The translations under genes were made by a program, and so were the position numbers. The notes under the pieces were generated by a model that was given only the letters and a program-made list of their open reading frames with translations, made no database searches and had not been told where the DNA came from. Positions 53,619-61,733 of a stretch of DNA of 64,000 bases are shown piece after piece. Origin of the DNA: DATNPH01 sp036703315. GTDB taxonomy: Bacteria > Cyanobacteriota > Cyanobacteriia > Cyanobacteriales > Coleofasciculaceae. Each line of letters opens with the position of its first letter. The stretch's first letter is position 1. Location of the stretch: positions 1-64,000 of the forward strand of contig DATNPH010000036.1 in the NCBI GenBank assembly GCA_036703315.1, written 5' to 3'.

Positions 53619-54152
53619 TTGAAAAAGCTGCTGTTAATAGGAATGACCCCAAAATTACTACTTGCGTTAGTTACGTTGATTGGTATCGCTTTGCTTGGTA
53701 ATAGTTCGGGAATAGCTAGAACTGAAACCCGACAGGTTAATAATTTGCTCGCTCACGATATGCCAGGAAGCCATCAATCTGGTGAAGGCGCAGGTCATAG
53801 CCATGAGATAATGGAAATTCCAACGGGTCAACCGATTCCCTCGATTGACCTTGTTGTTCATCAAGATCCCATGAACGGATGGAATCTTGAGGTAAAAGTT
53901 GCTAATTTTAGATTTGCCCCGGAACACGTTAGCACAGAAGCTAGACCTGGAGAAGGACATGCTCATCTTTATGTAAATGGAAAGAAAATTACCCGACTTT
54001 ATGGTAATTGGTACTATCTTGGAACTCTGACTTCTGGACGAAACGAGATTACCGTTACCTTGAATGCCAACAATCATGCGGATTTAGCCCATAACGGGAG
54101 AAAAATTGAAGCAACTAAAACTATTGAAGTTACTGCATTAAATAATCGATAA
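53619..54152 (+). CDS. Exported His-rich protein, possibly metal-related
   Basis: This 177-residue protein starts with TTG (ATG 53643 is an alternative). It has a signal peptide (MKKLLLIG, hydrophobic core) followed by a His/Met-rich stretch (DMPGSHQSGEGAGHSHEIME). A beta domain has GHAHLYVNGKKITRLYGNWYYLG, GRNEITVTLNANNHADLAHNG. The cluster of His, Met and Asp suggests binding of a metal such as copper or nickel in the periplasm; this is inference. It is preceded by a GACA-N3-TGTC box and followed by a membrane-protein gene with a similar box. Confidence 0.72.
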   Translation: MKKLLLIGMTPKLLLALVTLIGIALLGNSSGIARTETRQVNNLLAHDMPGSHQSGEGAGHSHEIMEIPTGQPIPSIDLVVHQDPMNGWNLEVKVANFRFAPEHVSTEARPGEGHAHLYVNGKKITRLYGNWYYLGTLTSGRNEITVTLNANNHADLAHNGRKIEATKTIEVTALNNR

Positions 54153-54192
54153 AATAAAAGTCGATAAAGCCCACTAAAGCTAACAGTTAATC

Positions 54193-54207
54193 TTTTGACA
54201 TCTGTTC
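54193..54207 (+). promoter_or_regulatory. Short variant of the GACA box upstream of the UreH/DsbD-like gene
   Basis: TTTTGACATCTGTTC here resembles the two 21-bp boxes, with GACA-N2-TGTT replacing GACA-N3-TGTC. It ends 10 nt before the GTG start (37 nt before the ATG start). Confidence 0.45.
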
Positions 54208-54217
54208 TACACTTCAG

Positions 54218-55459
54218 GTGTCATCTTTGGAAGAACAAGGTAGTATGCTAGACCTTTTTCTAATAATGACTCTGGGATTCCTGGGGAGTTTTGGTCACTG
54301 TGTCGGAATGTGTGGTCCAATTACAGTGGCTTTTTCCTTGTCTCAACGGGACAATCAAAAGGGTTTGCCTATATGGTTTCACATTTTGCTGAACTTGGGG
54401 CGGATAGTTAGCTATGCCTTAGTTGGCGCGGGAATTGGGGCGTTAGGTTCTGCGGTAGTTGCTGGAGGACAGTTAGCTGGAGTAGGTAGTGGCTTACGTC
54501 AGGGTATGGCAATTCTCACTGGATTGATGCTGATTTGGTTTGGTTTGGTACAAATTAAACCTGACTTTCTGCCGCGTCTGCCACTGTTGCACCCGCTAAC
54601 TCAGGGCAAATTGCATCAACGGTTAAGTGCGGCAATGGCTGATCTATCTGCTAACCCTCACTGGTGGACGCCTGCTTTACTGGGAGGCATTTGGGGTTTG
54701 ATTCCCTGTGGTTTTTTGTATGCCGCTCAAATCAAGGCGGCAGAGAGTGGAAGTCTTGAGATCGGGGCAGCAACCATGCTGGCGTTTGGGTTGGGGACGA
54801 TGCCAATGATGCTTGGTGTAGGGATTTCAGCATCCAAGCTCAGTGCTGATAAACGCAGCCAGTTGTTTCGTCTGGGAGGCTGGGTGACGCTTACCATTGG
54901 TATCTTAACGCTGCTGCGGACTGATGCGATGGTAGATTATACGGGTCATGCGGCGATAATCCTTCTAATGCTGGCACTGATTGCCCGTCCTATTAGTGGC
55001 TTGTGGGTGCAGCCATTACGCTATCGTCGTGCTATGGGAGTGGGAGCCTATGTGCTGGCTTTAGCTCACACGGGCCATATGCTGTCTCATACGTTGCAGT
55101 GGAATTTTGAGGCACTGTCGTTCATGCTACCCCTGCATCAGGTTGGAGTTTGGGCAGGAATTGTGGCATTGGTGTTGATGACACCAGCGGCGTTGACGAG
55201 TTTTGACCGCCTACAAAGTTCTTTGGGTAAACGTTGGCGACTGATTCATCTGCTGACTATCCCAGCTTTACTGCTAGCGGTTATTCATACTGTGGTGATT
55301 GGTTCCCATTACCTAGGTCAGTTGGAATGGGCGTGGCAAAATCAATTACGGAGTGCGATCGCACTCATTCTTGTGATTGGGGTATTGTTGATGCGCTGGC
55401 GCTGGTTTTGGTCACTTTTCTTCTTGGAGAAGTTCTATTCTCCTCCCCATTCCAAGTAA
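54218..55459 (+). CDS. Multi-pass membrane protein with UreH/DsbD_2-like domain
   Basis: The protein is 413 residues from GTG 54218; ATG at 54245 gives a tighter fit to the family. The N-terminal motif LGFLGSFGHCVGMCGPITVAF is diagnostic of the DsbD_2/'urease accessory protein UreH' family of six-helix membrane proteins (also called sulfite exporter SafE-like). Cys in HCVGMC and the proline-rich IPCG motif (GLIPCGFLY) in the second half are conserved redox or metal-transfer residues. A second half of about five helices contains His (LAHTGHMLSHTLQW and VIHTVVIGSH), reminiscent of heme-b or copper-binding bundles. Together with the flanking exported proteins it suggests metal or redox transfer across the membrane. 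Confidence 0.82.
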   Translation: MSSLEEQGSMLDLFLIMTLGFLGSFGHCVGMCGPITVAFSLSQRDNQKGLPIWFHILLNLGRIVSYALVGAGIGALGSAVVAGGQLAGVGSGLRQGMAILTGLMLIWFGLVQIKPDFLPRLPLLHPLTQGKLHQRLSAAMADLSANPHWWTPALLGGIWGLIPCGFLYAAQIKAAESGSLEIGAATMLAFGLGTMPMMLGVGISASKLSADKRSQLFRLGGWVTLTIGILTLLRTDAMVDYTGHAAIILLMLALIARPISGLWVQPLRYRRAMGVGAYVLALAHTGHMLSHTLQWNFEALSFMLPLHQVGVWAGIVALVLMTPAALTSFDRLQSSLGKRWRLIHLLTIPALLLAVIHTVVIGSHYLGQLEWAWQNQLRSAIALILVIGVLLMRWRWFWSLFFLEKFYSPPHSK

Positions 55460-55566
55460 TCAGCTATTGCACATTTAACTGGTATATCTAATCAAAGTTG
55501 CTTGACTCAGATTTGGCAGTGCGATCTGCTGTAAACAGCAGCGTTGCAAGAGGTCTATTGCAGAAG

Positions 55567-55587
55567 TTTGACAGCTTGTCTTTTGAC
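55567..55587 (+). promoter_or_regulatory. Second copy of the 21-bp GACA-N3-TGTC box
   Basis: It is identical to the box at 53547 except for one base (GACAGCTTGTC). It lies 107 nt before the exported-protein gene at 55695, so that gene probably has its own promoter under the same control. Confidence 0.6.
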
Positions 55588-55694
55588 TTATTAGCTAAGA
55601 ACACTTAAAAATGGGCGTTGCTGAAATCTAGGATAGGAGGGCAATTTCTGCATAGGGATTGCACTCTCTACCCTAATCAGCGCTGTCCACGTTC

Positions 55695-56150
55695 ATGGCA
55701 CTTATAAATTCTATGTTCCGCCTAAACCTAGCGAAAAGCTTGGGATTGCTCTTAGTTTCGGCTTTGATTGCTGCACCTGTGGTAGCTCATGAAGTTGAGG
55801 TATCCGGTGATGTCGCAGCTACCTTTCACCTTGAACCGAGCCATAATCCAAAAGCTGGGAAATCGGCTCAAACTTGGTTCGCACTTACCCGTAAAGGAGG
55901 GCAGATAATTCCTTTGTCACAATGTAACTGTCTGCTGGCTGTTTACCCTAAGCCTCGCGCTGAAAACGCTAAACCACTGCTAACGCCCCAACTGAGAGCC
56001 ATATCAGCAGAACGGTATCAAGGCATTCCGGGAGCAGAGATAGTATTTCCTAGGGCTGGGGCTTATGATTTGGTGCTAAGTGGAACGGCTAAAAGTGGGG
56101 CTAACTTCAAACCGTTCACGCTAACCTATACCGTTAATGTTGGTTCTTGA
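55695..56150 (+). CDS. Exported beta-rich protein, possible partner of the UreH/DsbD-like protein
   Basis: This 151-residue protein has a signal peptide (MFRLNLAKSLGLLLVSALIAAPVVA, start ATG 55695 or Met7) and a small beta-sandwich: EVSGDVAATFHLEPSHNPKAG, WFALTRKGGQIIPLSQCNC, FPRAGAYDLVLSGTAK. The pattern resembles YtkA/FixH-like periplasmic domains. A CNC motif and a His-rich start of the mature part could bind metal. It carries its own copy of the box shared with the other two genes, so the three probably act together. The precise role is unknown. Confidence 0.75.
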   Translation: MALINSMFRLNLAKSLGLLLVSALIAAPVVAHEVEVSGDVAATFHLEPSHNPKAGKSAQTWFALTRKGGQIIPLSQCNCLLAVYPKPRAENAKPLLTPQLRAISAERYQGIPGAEIVFPRAGAYDLVLSGTAKSGANFKPFTLTYTVNVGS

Positions 56151-56246
56151 GTAGTTTGTCCTTTGGCTACTAAATCCCTAATACCAATTGGTCTTAAAAA
56201 TTACACAAATAGTCAAGGTAATAGGTTGTAGCTTCCTCTCAGATGG

Positions 56247-56466
56247 TTAAAATTTTTCTACGGCTGGTCGCAAATCTAGTTCCAGTGTCCAGGCTGTTGC
56301 ATCCTGCTTGTAGAGTTGCCAATAACTTTGTGCGATCGCACAAGCGTGCGAGTAGGGTATGCGCCTCTCGTCCTAGCTCTGTTGCTTGTACTCTTGGTGT
56401 ATTAATCTGACCATCAATCACGATATGGGCAATATGAATTCCCTGAGAGCCAAATTCACGAGCCAT
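56247..56466 (-). pseudogene. SDR C-terminal fragment, frameshifted
   Basis: The minus strand reads MAREFGSQGIHIAHIVIDGQINTPR, then continues in another frame as AQSYWQLYKQDATAWTLELDLRPAVEKF-stop. Together these are the C-terminal third of an SDR (the 'GIHVAHVVIDG...TPR' and 'A..YW.L..Q..TAWT.ELDLRP' blocks are typical). The N-terminal Rossmann and catalytic parts are absent. It is a remnant unrelated to the SDR copies at the start of the window. Confidence 0.75.
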
Positions 56467-56556
56467 TTGCTTGACTCATAGAATTCTGCCTTCTTCGTCG
56501 GTATAAGGCTTTGTTGCTGGTAGTCTAACGCAACAAGACTTTAGGAATAATAGTAA

Positions 56557-56892
56557 GTGACTAAACTTCAGGCATTAATTTTTGATGTTGATGGGACTTT
56601 AGCAGATACTGAGCGGGATGGTCACAGAGTTGCTTTTAATCGCGCTTTTGTTGATGCAGGACTGGATTGGGACTGGTCAGTTGCACTGTATGGTGAATTG
56701 CTTGAAGTCGCAGGTGGCAAAGAACGCATCCGCTTTTACCTAAATCAGTACAGACCTGATTTCGAGCCACCTGCCGATTTGGACGGATTTATCGCCGAGC
56801 TTCATGCGGCTAAAAATATGTATAGACAAGTGATTGCGATCGCATTAGGCACGTCTTTGGTTACTCATCAGAGGCTGGGGCACCTCGGATAA
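56557..56892 (+). pseudogene. Truncated HAD hydrolase (CbbY-like) N-terminal fragment
   Basis: This frame of 111 codons starts with GTG and has the HAD motif I (LIFDVDGTLADTERDGH) and a cap-domain start (AFNRAFVDAGLDWDWSVALYGELLEVAGGKERI), but it ends soon after LHAAKN. The core motifs II-IV are absent, so the phosphatase/mutase cannot be active; normal members are about 250 residues. The end overlaps a convergent gene at 56861-57109, whose insertion or a deletion may have removed the rest. Confidence 0.75.
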
Positions 56893-57109
56893 TTGACTTT
56901 CTTGCCCAATCCCGCGCACTCTCTAAATAGATAATTGCCTGCTCTCGTTCGCGATTATTGGGACAACGTTCAAGGATACTGTCTAAAAGCCGTCCCCAGA
57001 GAAATTCAACGGTTCCAATGTCTTGTAGGTTTTCTTGAGTGGGGCTATCCCATCCGAAAAGGCGATCGCGCACCGCCTTGGCTTCGGGAGATAGGTAGTC
57101 TTTATCCAA
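56861..57109 (-). CDS. Small protein resembling the Acb2/Tad1 helical-hairpin family
   Basis: This 82-residue protein has N-terminal LSPEAKAVRDRLF and a C-terminal helical pair with LERCPNNREREQAIIYLESARDWARKSI. The 'cP.sRE.s.A...LE.A..WA..aI' pattern is typical, as I recall it, of phage and bacterial proteins annotated as Acb2/Tad1 domain (cyclic-nucleotide or cyclic-ADP-ribose-type sponges that counter CBASS or Thoeris). This assignment is from pattern memory only. It lies beside truncated genes, with no phage gene recognised nearby. Confidence 0.55.
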   Translation of the reverse strand: MDKDYLSPEAKAVRDRLFGWDSPTQENLQDIGTVEFLWGRLLDSILERCPNNREREQAIIYLESARDWARKSIIRGAPASDE

Positions 57110-57290
57110 ACTGTCCTCTCTTTAAATCGCTCTCCTTTTAGTGTTACATGACTGAGTGTGAAGCATCACAGAGGTGATGGCTACTTTGCCATTCGATTGT
57201 CACCTCTAGTTCATACGGGCTGAGTAATCTTATCTTCAGTAGCGGACAAGAGTTTTGTTTGTCCTGCTCCTGCTCCTCATACCTTTGAAG

Positions 57291-57320
57291 ATACTCTCTC
57301 GATATACAGCGAGAGAGTAT
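57291..57320 (+). terminator. Hairpin with AT-rich tail
   Basis: ATACTCTCTCG (57291-57301) pairs perfectly with CGAGAGAGTAT (57310-57320), followed by TTTGTTCTTT on the plus strand. It may end transcripts on the plus strand or form part of a leader. Confidence 0.6.
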
Positions 57321-57354
57321 TTTGTTCTTTAGAACTAAGAGCAATGATCACTCT

Positions 57355-57396
57355 AGCTGCCGTTTCCCTCGTAGGGAACTTTTCAGGCGGCTTTTT
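57355..57396 (+). terminator. Nested hairpin with T-run upstream of the 155-residue gene
   Basis: AGCTGCC (57355-57361) pairs with GGCGGCT (57386-57392; one wobble), enclosing TTCCC/GGGAA, and is followed by TTTTT. It lies 150 nt before a start codon in the same orientation, so premature termination (attenuation) is possible. Confidence 0.55.
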
Positions 57397-57419
57397 GCAG
57401 TGGAAAAATAGAGAAGTAA

Positions 57420-57489
57420 CCTGATGTGCAACTTTTGCTTTGCTGCCCTTAACGGGGGAACCACCTGGAAAGTCTTACACATCGGGCAG
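57420..57489 (+). promoter_or_regulatory. Candidate structured mRNA leader with competing stems
   Basis: CCTGATGTG (57420-57428) can pair with CACATCGGG (57478-57486), while CTGCCC (57443-57448) can pair instead with GGGCAG (57484-57489). The two stems share bases, a switch-like design. The loop contains TTAACGGGGGAACCACC. No known riboswitch class could be assigned. Confidence 0.35.
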
Positions 57490-57542
57490 ATGTAATCATC
57501 ACTCAACAATAAGCAATCGCCAACTACAACGAGCCAACAGTT

Positions 57543-58010
57543 ATGAGTAAACTTCTAGATGCAACGCTCTCTGAAGAAATTGCTAAACGCATTGAAAGCA
57601 AACCGAAGAACAGCTTTCACAATGCTTTTCAGGCAGCACTATCGACTCCTGGCGCTATCTATGTCCAAGGCTTTTTAGTCTTTCCTGGAGAGCGGTACCT
57701 CCCTATGGAGCATAGTTGGATTGAGCTTGATACTTGTCTTGTCGATCCAACATTGCCACACCTCAACAAAAATCCTGAACAACTCTACTACTTTCCAGCA
57801 CAACGCCTTTCAGTCAAGAAACTAAAAGCGATCGTAGAAGAATCCAAAGAAGACTATCCAGAGGATGATCCACTGCCTGTCTATGGTGCCATGCCTTACG
57901 AATATTATGGCGATCGCATGTTGGGTGGTGCTGATTACCAATCCGCCTACGAGGAGGCTTTGGCTAAGTGTCGAGAGTTAAATAAGCCAAACATCAACGA
58001 GCCTAACTAA
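57543..58010 (+). CDS. Protein of unknown function
   Basis: This 155-residue cytoplasmic protein starts at ATG 57543. A central segment VFPGERYLPMEHSWIELDTCLVDPTLP resembles the HxWxE...DPT core of transglutaminase-like or related small domains, but I see no clear catalytic Cys upstream, so enzymatic activity is unproven. The C terminus is acidic and ends in an amphipathic helix (YQSAYEEALAKCRELN). It is preceded by a structured leader and convergent with an exported pentapeptide-protein gene. Confidence 0.7.
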   Translation: MSKLLDATLSEEIAKRIESKPKNSFHNAFQAALSTPGAIYVQGFLVFPGERYLPMEHSWIELDTCLVDPTLPHLNKNPEQLYYFPAQRLSVKKLKAIVEESKEDYPEDDPLPVYGAMPYEYYGDRMLGGADYQSAYEEALAKCRELNKPNINEPN

Positions 58011-58055
58011 TGCCTCCAGTTTAATTAGAAGAAGTAGGAGTGGGATGAGAGTAGG

Positions 58056-58553
58056 TTAACGACAGCCTAAAGATTCACGAGTATCAACGCCGGTTTTGGA
58101 ATTTACACCCTTTGCCCGTGCGCAAAGTTTTTTAATTTGAACACCATCTATAACCGTGTTAGTGAAGTCAGCACCCGTGATGTCAGCGTCATCAAACCGA
58201 GAACGCAGCATAATCGCTTCTGCAAAAACGGCATCACTTAAATCAGCCCCCCTGAAGTTAACCAGATAGGCTATCCCATTACTAAAATCTGCCCCATGCA
58301 GATTCGCATTAGTCATGACTGAACCACTAAAAACTACACTGCGTAGGTCAGCATTACTAAAGTTAGCGCCCTCCAGTTTGGCGTTGGAAAACTCAGCTCC
58401 AAGTAAACTTTGACCCGAGAAATCTTGCCCACTTAGTTCAGAGTCGCTATTTGCTCGTCCAATGGAAGAAGAGCTAGCAGCTTGTGCTGATAGAGGGAAG
58501 AAAAGAACAATGAGAGCAAAAATAAATGCCGCTAGTCGTTGAAAAAGACTCAT
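58056..58553 (-). CDS. Exported pentapeptide-repeat protein
   Basis: This 165-residue protein has a signal peptide (LAAFIFALIVLFFPLSAQA) followed by about 18 pentapeptide units (A(D/N)(L/F)xx) forming a right-handed beta-helix, and a C-terminal Cys pair in KLCARAKGVNSKTGVDTRESLGC. The layout matches thylakoid-lumen pentapeptide proteins related to plant TL15/TL17. The location is lumen or periplasm. The function is unknown. Confidence 0.85.
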   Translation of the reverse strand: MSLFQRLAAFIFALIVLFFPLSAQAASSSSIGRANSDSELSGQDFSGQSLLGAEFSNAKLEGANFSNADLRSVVFSGSVMTNANLHGADFSNGIAYLVNFRGADLSDAVFAEAIMLRSRFDDADITGADFTNTVIDGVQIKKLCARAKGVNSKTGVDTRESLGCR

Positions 58554-58665
58554 GCAGATGCAGAATTTAGATAATTACACGCTTTACGGGCTTGATTGTA
58601 GCTTACTGAGAGACTATCCTGAAAGCTAATTTGAGACACTTGAAAATCCAGAAGGCTTGGTTGTG

Positions 58666-59241
58666 CTAAAACGAAGAACCTGGCTGCTTGAGAAATTCTG
58701 CTTCTTCTAGAGTTGTCTCTCGACCCAAAATCTGATTTCGATGGGGAAAACGTCCGAATTGTTCAATTACCTTGAGGTGGCGGTAGGCATAATCAAGACC
58801 TGAAACACACTCAGGATAATCTTTCAGCATTGAAAACAACTCAATGCACTGATGTTGATCGGCTAGGTTCTCACTGTGTTGAAATGGCATGTAGACAAAC
58901 CAGCGTTGTATCGGAAGCAGCTGTTTGTCAAAGCCTTGAGCGATCGCATGCTTGGCGTAAGCGAGAGCTTGTGAGTCAGTGGCAAAGGCTTGTGGCTGAC
59001 CGCGAAACATATTACGGGAGAACTGATCGAGTAGGATAATCAGTGCTAGACAGCTTTGAGCTGACGCTTTCCAGTCATCCAGTTGACAAGCCGCTGCTTG
59101 CTGATAATCCTCCAGGAAGCGCGATCGCACGTCTTCGTCAAACTCTGGATTTTTGAGAAACCAGACCTTACGGGATTTTCCATAATCTGGGTCATCAGGC
59201 TTGCCAAACCAAAAATCTAAAATCTCATTGACTTGCGACAT
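58666..59241 (-). CDS. DUF924 family protein
   Basis: This 191-residue soluble protein has the DUF924 signatures: ILDFWFG near the N terminus, KVWF.K...FD, LALIILLDQFSRNMFRG, and VYMPFQHSENL, with a C-terminal FGRFPHRN. The fold is TPR-like; the function is not established. It is the last gene on the minus strand before the CHAT operon and 38 nt downstream of it, so it may be co-transcribed. Confidence 0.9.
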   Translation of the reverse strand: MSQVNEILDFWFGKPDDPDYGKSRKVWFLKNPEFDEDVRSRFLEDYQQAAACQLDDWKASAQSCLALIILLDQFSRNMFRGQPQAFATDSQALAYAKHAIAQGFDKQLLPIQRWFVYMPFQHSENLADQHQCIELFSMLKDYPECVSGLDYAYRHLKVIEQFGRFPHRNQILGRETTLEEAEFLKQPGSSF

Positions 59242-59279
59242 CAGTCTCTCCGGTTAACCAAACCGTTGTCACAAGTAGC

Positions 59280-61727
59280 TTATTCTGATTCTCCAATTAG
59301 TGTAAAGGCTGCCCAGTTAATTGGATTAGGATATTGTTTCATCGTCGTCAGCATGGCACTTCGCAGCGCTTTGGCTTTGTCAGGATTGGACGAGAAATTG
59401 TGATAAAACTCACTCATCAACAGAGCCGTCGAAGCATCAGGTACAGCCCAGAGAGACACGATCGCGCTCGGAACCCCAGCGGAAATTATGGAACGAGACA
59501 ACCCGACAACGCCATCCCCTGTAATCTCGCCTTCTCCAGTGTGACAGCCACTCAGGACGACTAATTCTGCATTGAGCCTTAAATCGAAGATTTCCCCTGT
59601 AGTAAGGAAGCCATCATCATTCTGAGAGGGAGCAAGAGCGATCGCACCGGGTACACCCAGTTGCTTGATGTCATCGAGTAACCCGTGAGTAGCTAAATGA
59701 ATTAGCCGTGCCTTGGGCATCTGTTGGACAATTTTCACCTTGGTTGCCTCGTCGCCAATGACGGCTTTAGTATTTAAGAGCTTTGCGATCGCTACGGCTT
59801 CCTGTTCAGCACCCGGTAAGGATGCCAGTTGCTCAAACTTTTCTCCATCTTTGAGCCTAGGCATTGTGGGATTGCCCACCACTAAGACATCTTTCCCTTG
59901 CAAATGTGCGGTATAATTTGTAGCTTGATTTTGTCGTTGTTGGCGCGTGAGATCCAGCACCTGAATTGCCGGAGCCGTTAAGAGTGTGTGTTTTTCAACA
60001 AGATACTGACCTGAGGCGTCTTGTAAGGCTGGAAAGGGCAACAGGAACAGAGATTCTTGCGGAATGAAAATGACACGAGCATCAGCCACTGATGGCAGCA
60101 GCTGAGTAATGGGTTCGATGAGCAGTTGATGAAGTTGCCTTCTAGCTGCCTCTCCTCGGCGAGCGCGAGGGCCATCGAATATACGGCTTAGGCTAACGAG
60201 GTCTTCTAAGGAAGTAGAAGCCTTGTCTTGAGTCTGCCGTTGCTGCCGCAAAAACTTGAGGTCAACGCGACGAAAGGCTACTTTACCTGTAGGCTGAATG
60301 ACCCAGATCAAGAGTTCTGATGCCGTACCTCTCAACTTCCCCTGAAACTTAAATTCGTCATCAGGAACGATAGAGTACTCGACAAGTGTGGCATTTTGTG
60401 ACTTAGCAATTTGTTTAATTTGCTCGATTGTTGGCGGCTCAGAATTGACAGTAGATTTTAGAGCGGCTTGAGGGGACATGCGGTTAGCCAGTAACTCCAC
60501 AAAGGCACGCGCTCTTCCTCGCTCAGCAATTTCTAAAGCGGCCTCAGATTTGTTTTGGGCGAGCAGGATTTGTTGCAGCAGGTTGTAGGTGAGAACTTGG
60601 GTATCGAAAACTGATACGTTCTCAGCATCAGCTAATCCCGGTCGGAGGGATTCTAAAACCGTCACAGCACTTCGTAGTTTTTTCTCAGCTTCTACGAGAT
60701 TGCCAGAACCAAACAGAGCATGTCCTAAGTTATTAAGCGCTAATCCTTCCATTCTGCGATCGCCAATTGATTGGGCAATCTTTAGAGTTTGCTGCTGGTG
60801 TTCAATCGCTTGGGCAAAGTCGCGTTGATCTTCATAGACAAGTCCTATGTTGATCAGTACTTCCCCTTCTCTCTGACGCTCACCAATTGCCCGTGCGATG
60901 GACAAACTTTTCTGATAATACGCGATCGCTTGTGTCAAGTCGCCCTGAGCCTGATGAGCAATCCCCAAATTATTCAGAGTACTAGCCTCGCCTTGTTTGT
61001 CGCCAACTGCCTGCTTGATTACTAAACTCAGCTTGTAAGACTCAATAGCTTTGTCGTACTCACCTTGGTTAGCATAAATCTTGCCCAGATTGCCCAGAAC
61101 CACGCCTTCTCCAAAGCGATCATTGATATCTCGTGCAATAGCTAAGCTTTGCTGATAGGATTCAGTCGCATTGTCATATTTGCCCAACGCTTCATAAGCA
61201 TCCCCTAAATTTCCGAGAACCTGTCCTTCTCCTTGACGGTGTTTGATGTCTCGCATGAGTGCTAAAGCTTTTTGGTGGGATGCGATCGCGTTATCATAGT
61301 CACCCAATTCTTTATAAGCAATTCCCAAATTTCCTAATCCCTGGGCCTCACCTTGACGGTCACCAGTTGCTTTGGCAAGGGGTAGAAATAACTGCAAAAA
61401 CTCAATTGCCTTGCTGTAGTTTTCCATGGCAATGTAAGTCGCACCCAGATTCCTCAAGACCATTGCCTCATGCTTGCGGTCTTCGAGTTGTTGATAAATG
61501 CTCAGTGCCTGTTGCCAAGACTGAATTGCTGCTTCGAGTTGACCCTTCTGATACTGCTGACTTCCTTGCCCAAATAATTGGTCTGCTGAGGCTTTTCGGC
61601 TATCTTGAGCTTGCGCCAATACCCGTAGTGTTGGAAATGGCGCAGGAACGCCACAACTCAAGGACATTGAAACTAGGGAAAGGAGAGTCAGAAGTCCTAC
61701 AAGACCCACTTTTTCAGATTGCATCAC
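59280..61727 (-). CDS. Exported TPR-CHAT caspase-like protein
   Basis: This 815-residue protein has an N-terminal signal peptide with a possible lipobox (SMSLSC), about eight TPR units (residues about 45-370, with 'GEG.VLGNLG.AYE.LG.YD.A' repeats) and a C-terminal CHAT domain with the catalytic dyad His681 (HLATHG) and Cys728 (LSGCHTG). CHAT proteins are caspase-clan peptidases or scaffolds; several are activated by TPR ligand sensing. The signal peptide suggests a periplasmic or surface location. Its start is 6 nt after the stop of the TpsA-like gene, so they are an operon; the CHAT protein may process or sense the secreted partner. Confidence 0.92.
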   Translation of the reverse strand: MMQSEKVGLVGLLTLLSLVSMSLSCGVPAPFPTLRVLAQAQDSRKASADQLFGQGSQQYQKGQLEAAIQSWQQALSIYQQLEDRKHEAMVLRNLGATYIAMENYSKAIEFLQLFLPLAKATGDRQGEAQGLGNLGIAYKELGDYDNAIASHQKALALMRDIKHRQGEGQVLGNLGDAYEALGKYDNATESYQQSLAIARDINDRFGEGVVLGNLGKIYANQGEYDKAIESYKLSLVIKQAVGDKQGEASTLNNLGIAHQAQGDLTQAIAYYQKSLSIARAIGERQREGEVLINIGLVYEDQRDFAQAIEHQQQTLKIAQSIGDRRMEGLALNNLGHALFGSGNLVEAEKKLRSAVTVLESLRPGLADAENVSVFDTQVLTYNLLQQILLAQNKSEAALEIAERGRARAFVELLANRMSPQAALKSTVNSEPPTIEQIKQIAKSQNATLVEYSIVPDDEFKFQGKLRGTASELLIWVIQPTGKVAFRRVDLKFLRQQRQTQDKASTSLEDLVSLSRIFDGPRARRGEAARRQLHQLLIEPITQLLPSVADARVIFIPQESLFLLPFPALQDASGQYLVEKHTLLTAPAIQVLDLTRQQRQNQATNYTAHLQGKDVLVVGNPTMPRLKDGEKFEQLASLPGAEQEAVAIAKLLNTKAVIGDEATKVKIVQQMPKARLIHLATHGLLDDIKQLGVPGAIALAPSQNDDGFLTTGEIFDLRLNAELVVLSGCHTGEGEITGDGVVGLSRSIISAGVPSAIVSLWAVPDASTALLMSEFYHNFSSNPDKAKALRSAMLTTMKQYPNPINWAAFTLIGESE

Positions 61728-61733
61728 TGTCCA

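Noticed and set aside
53667..54077. 136-codon minus-strand open frame opposite the His-rich exported protein
   Set aside because: The plus strand has a signal peptide and a coherent beta domain; the minus frame has none of these.
57144..57344. 66-codon minus-strand open frame
   Set aside because: It crosses the 57291-57320 hairpin, has no ribosome-binding site and shows no protein-like pattern.
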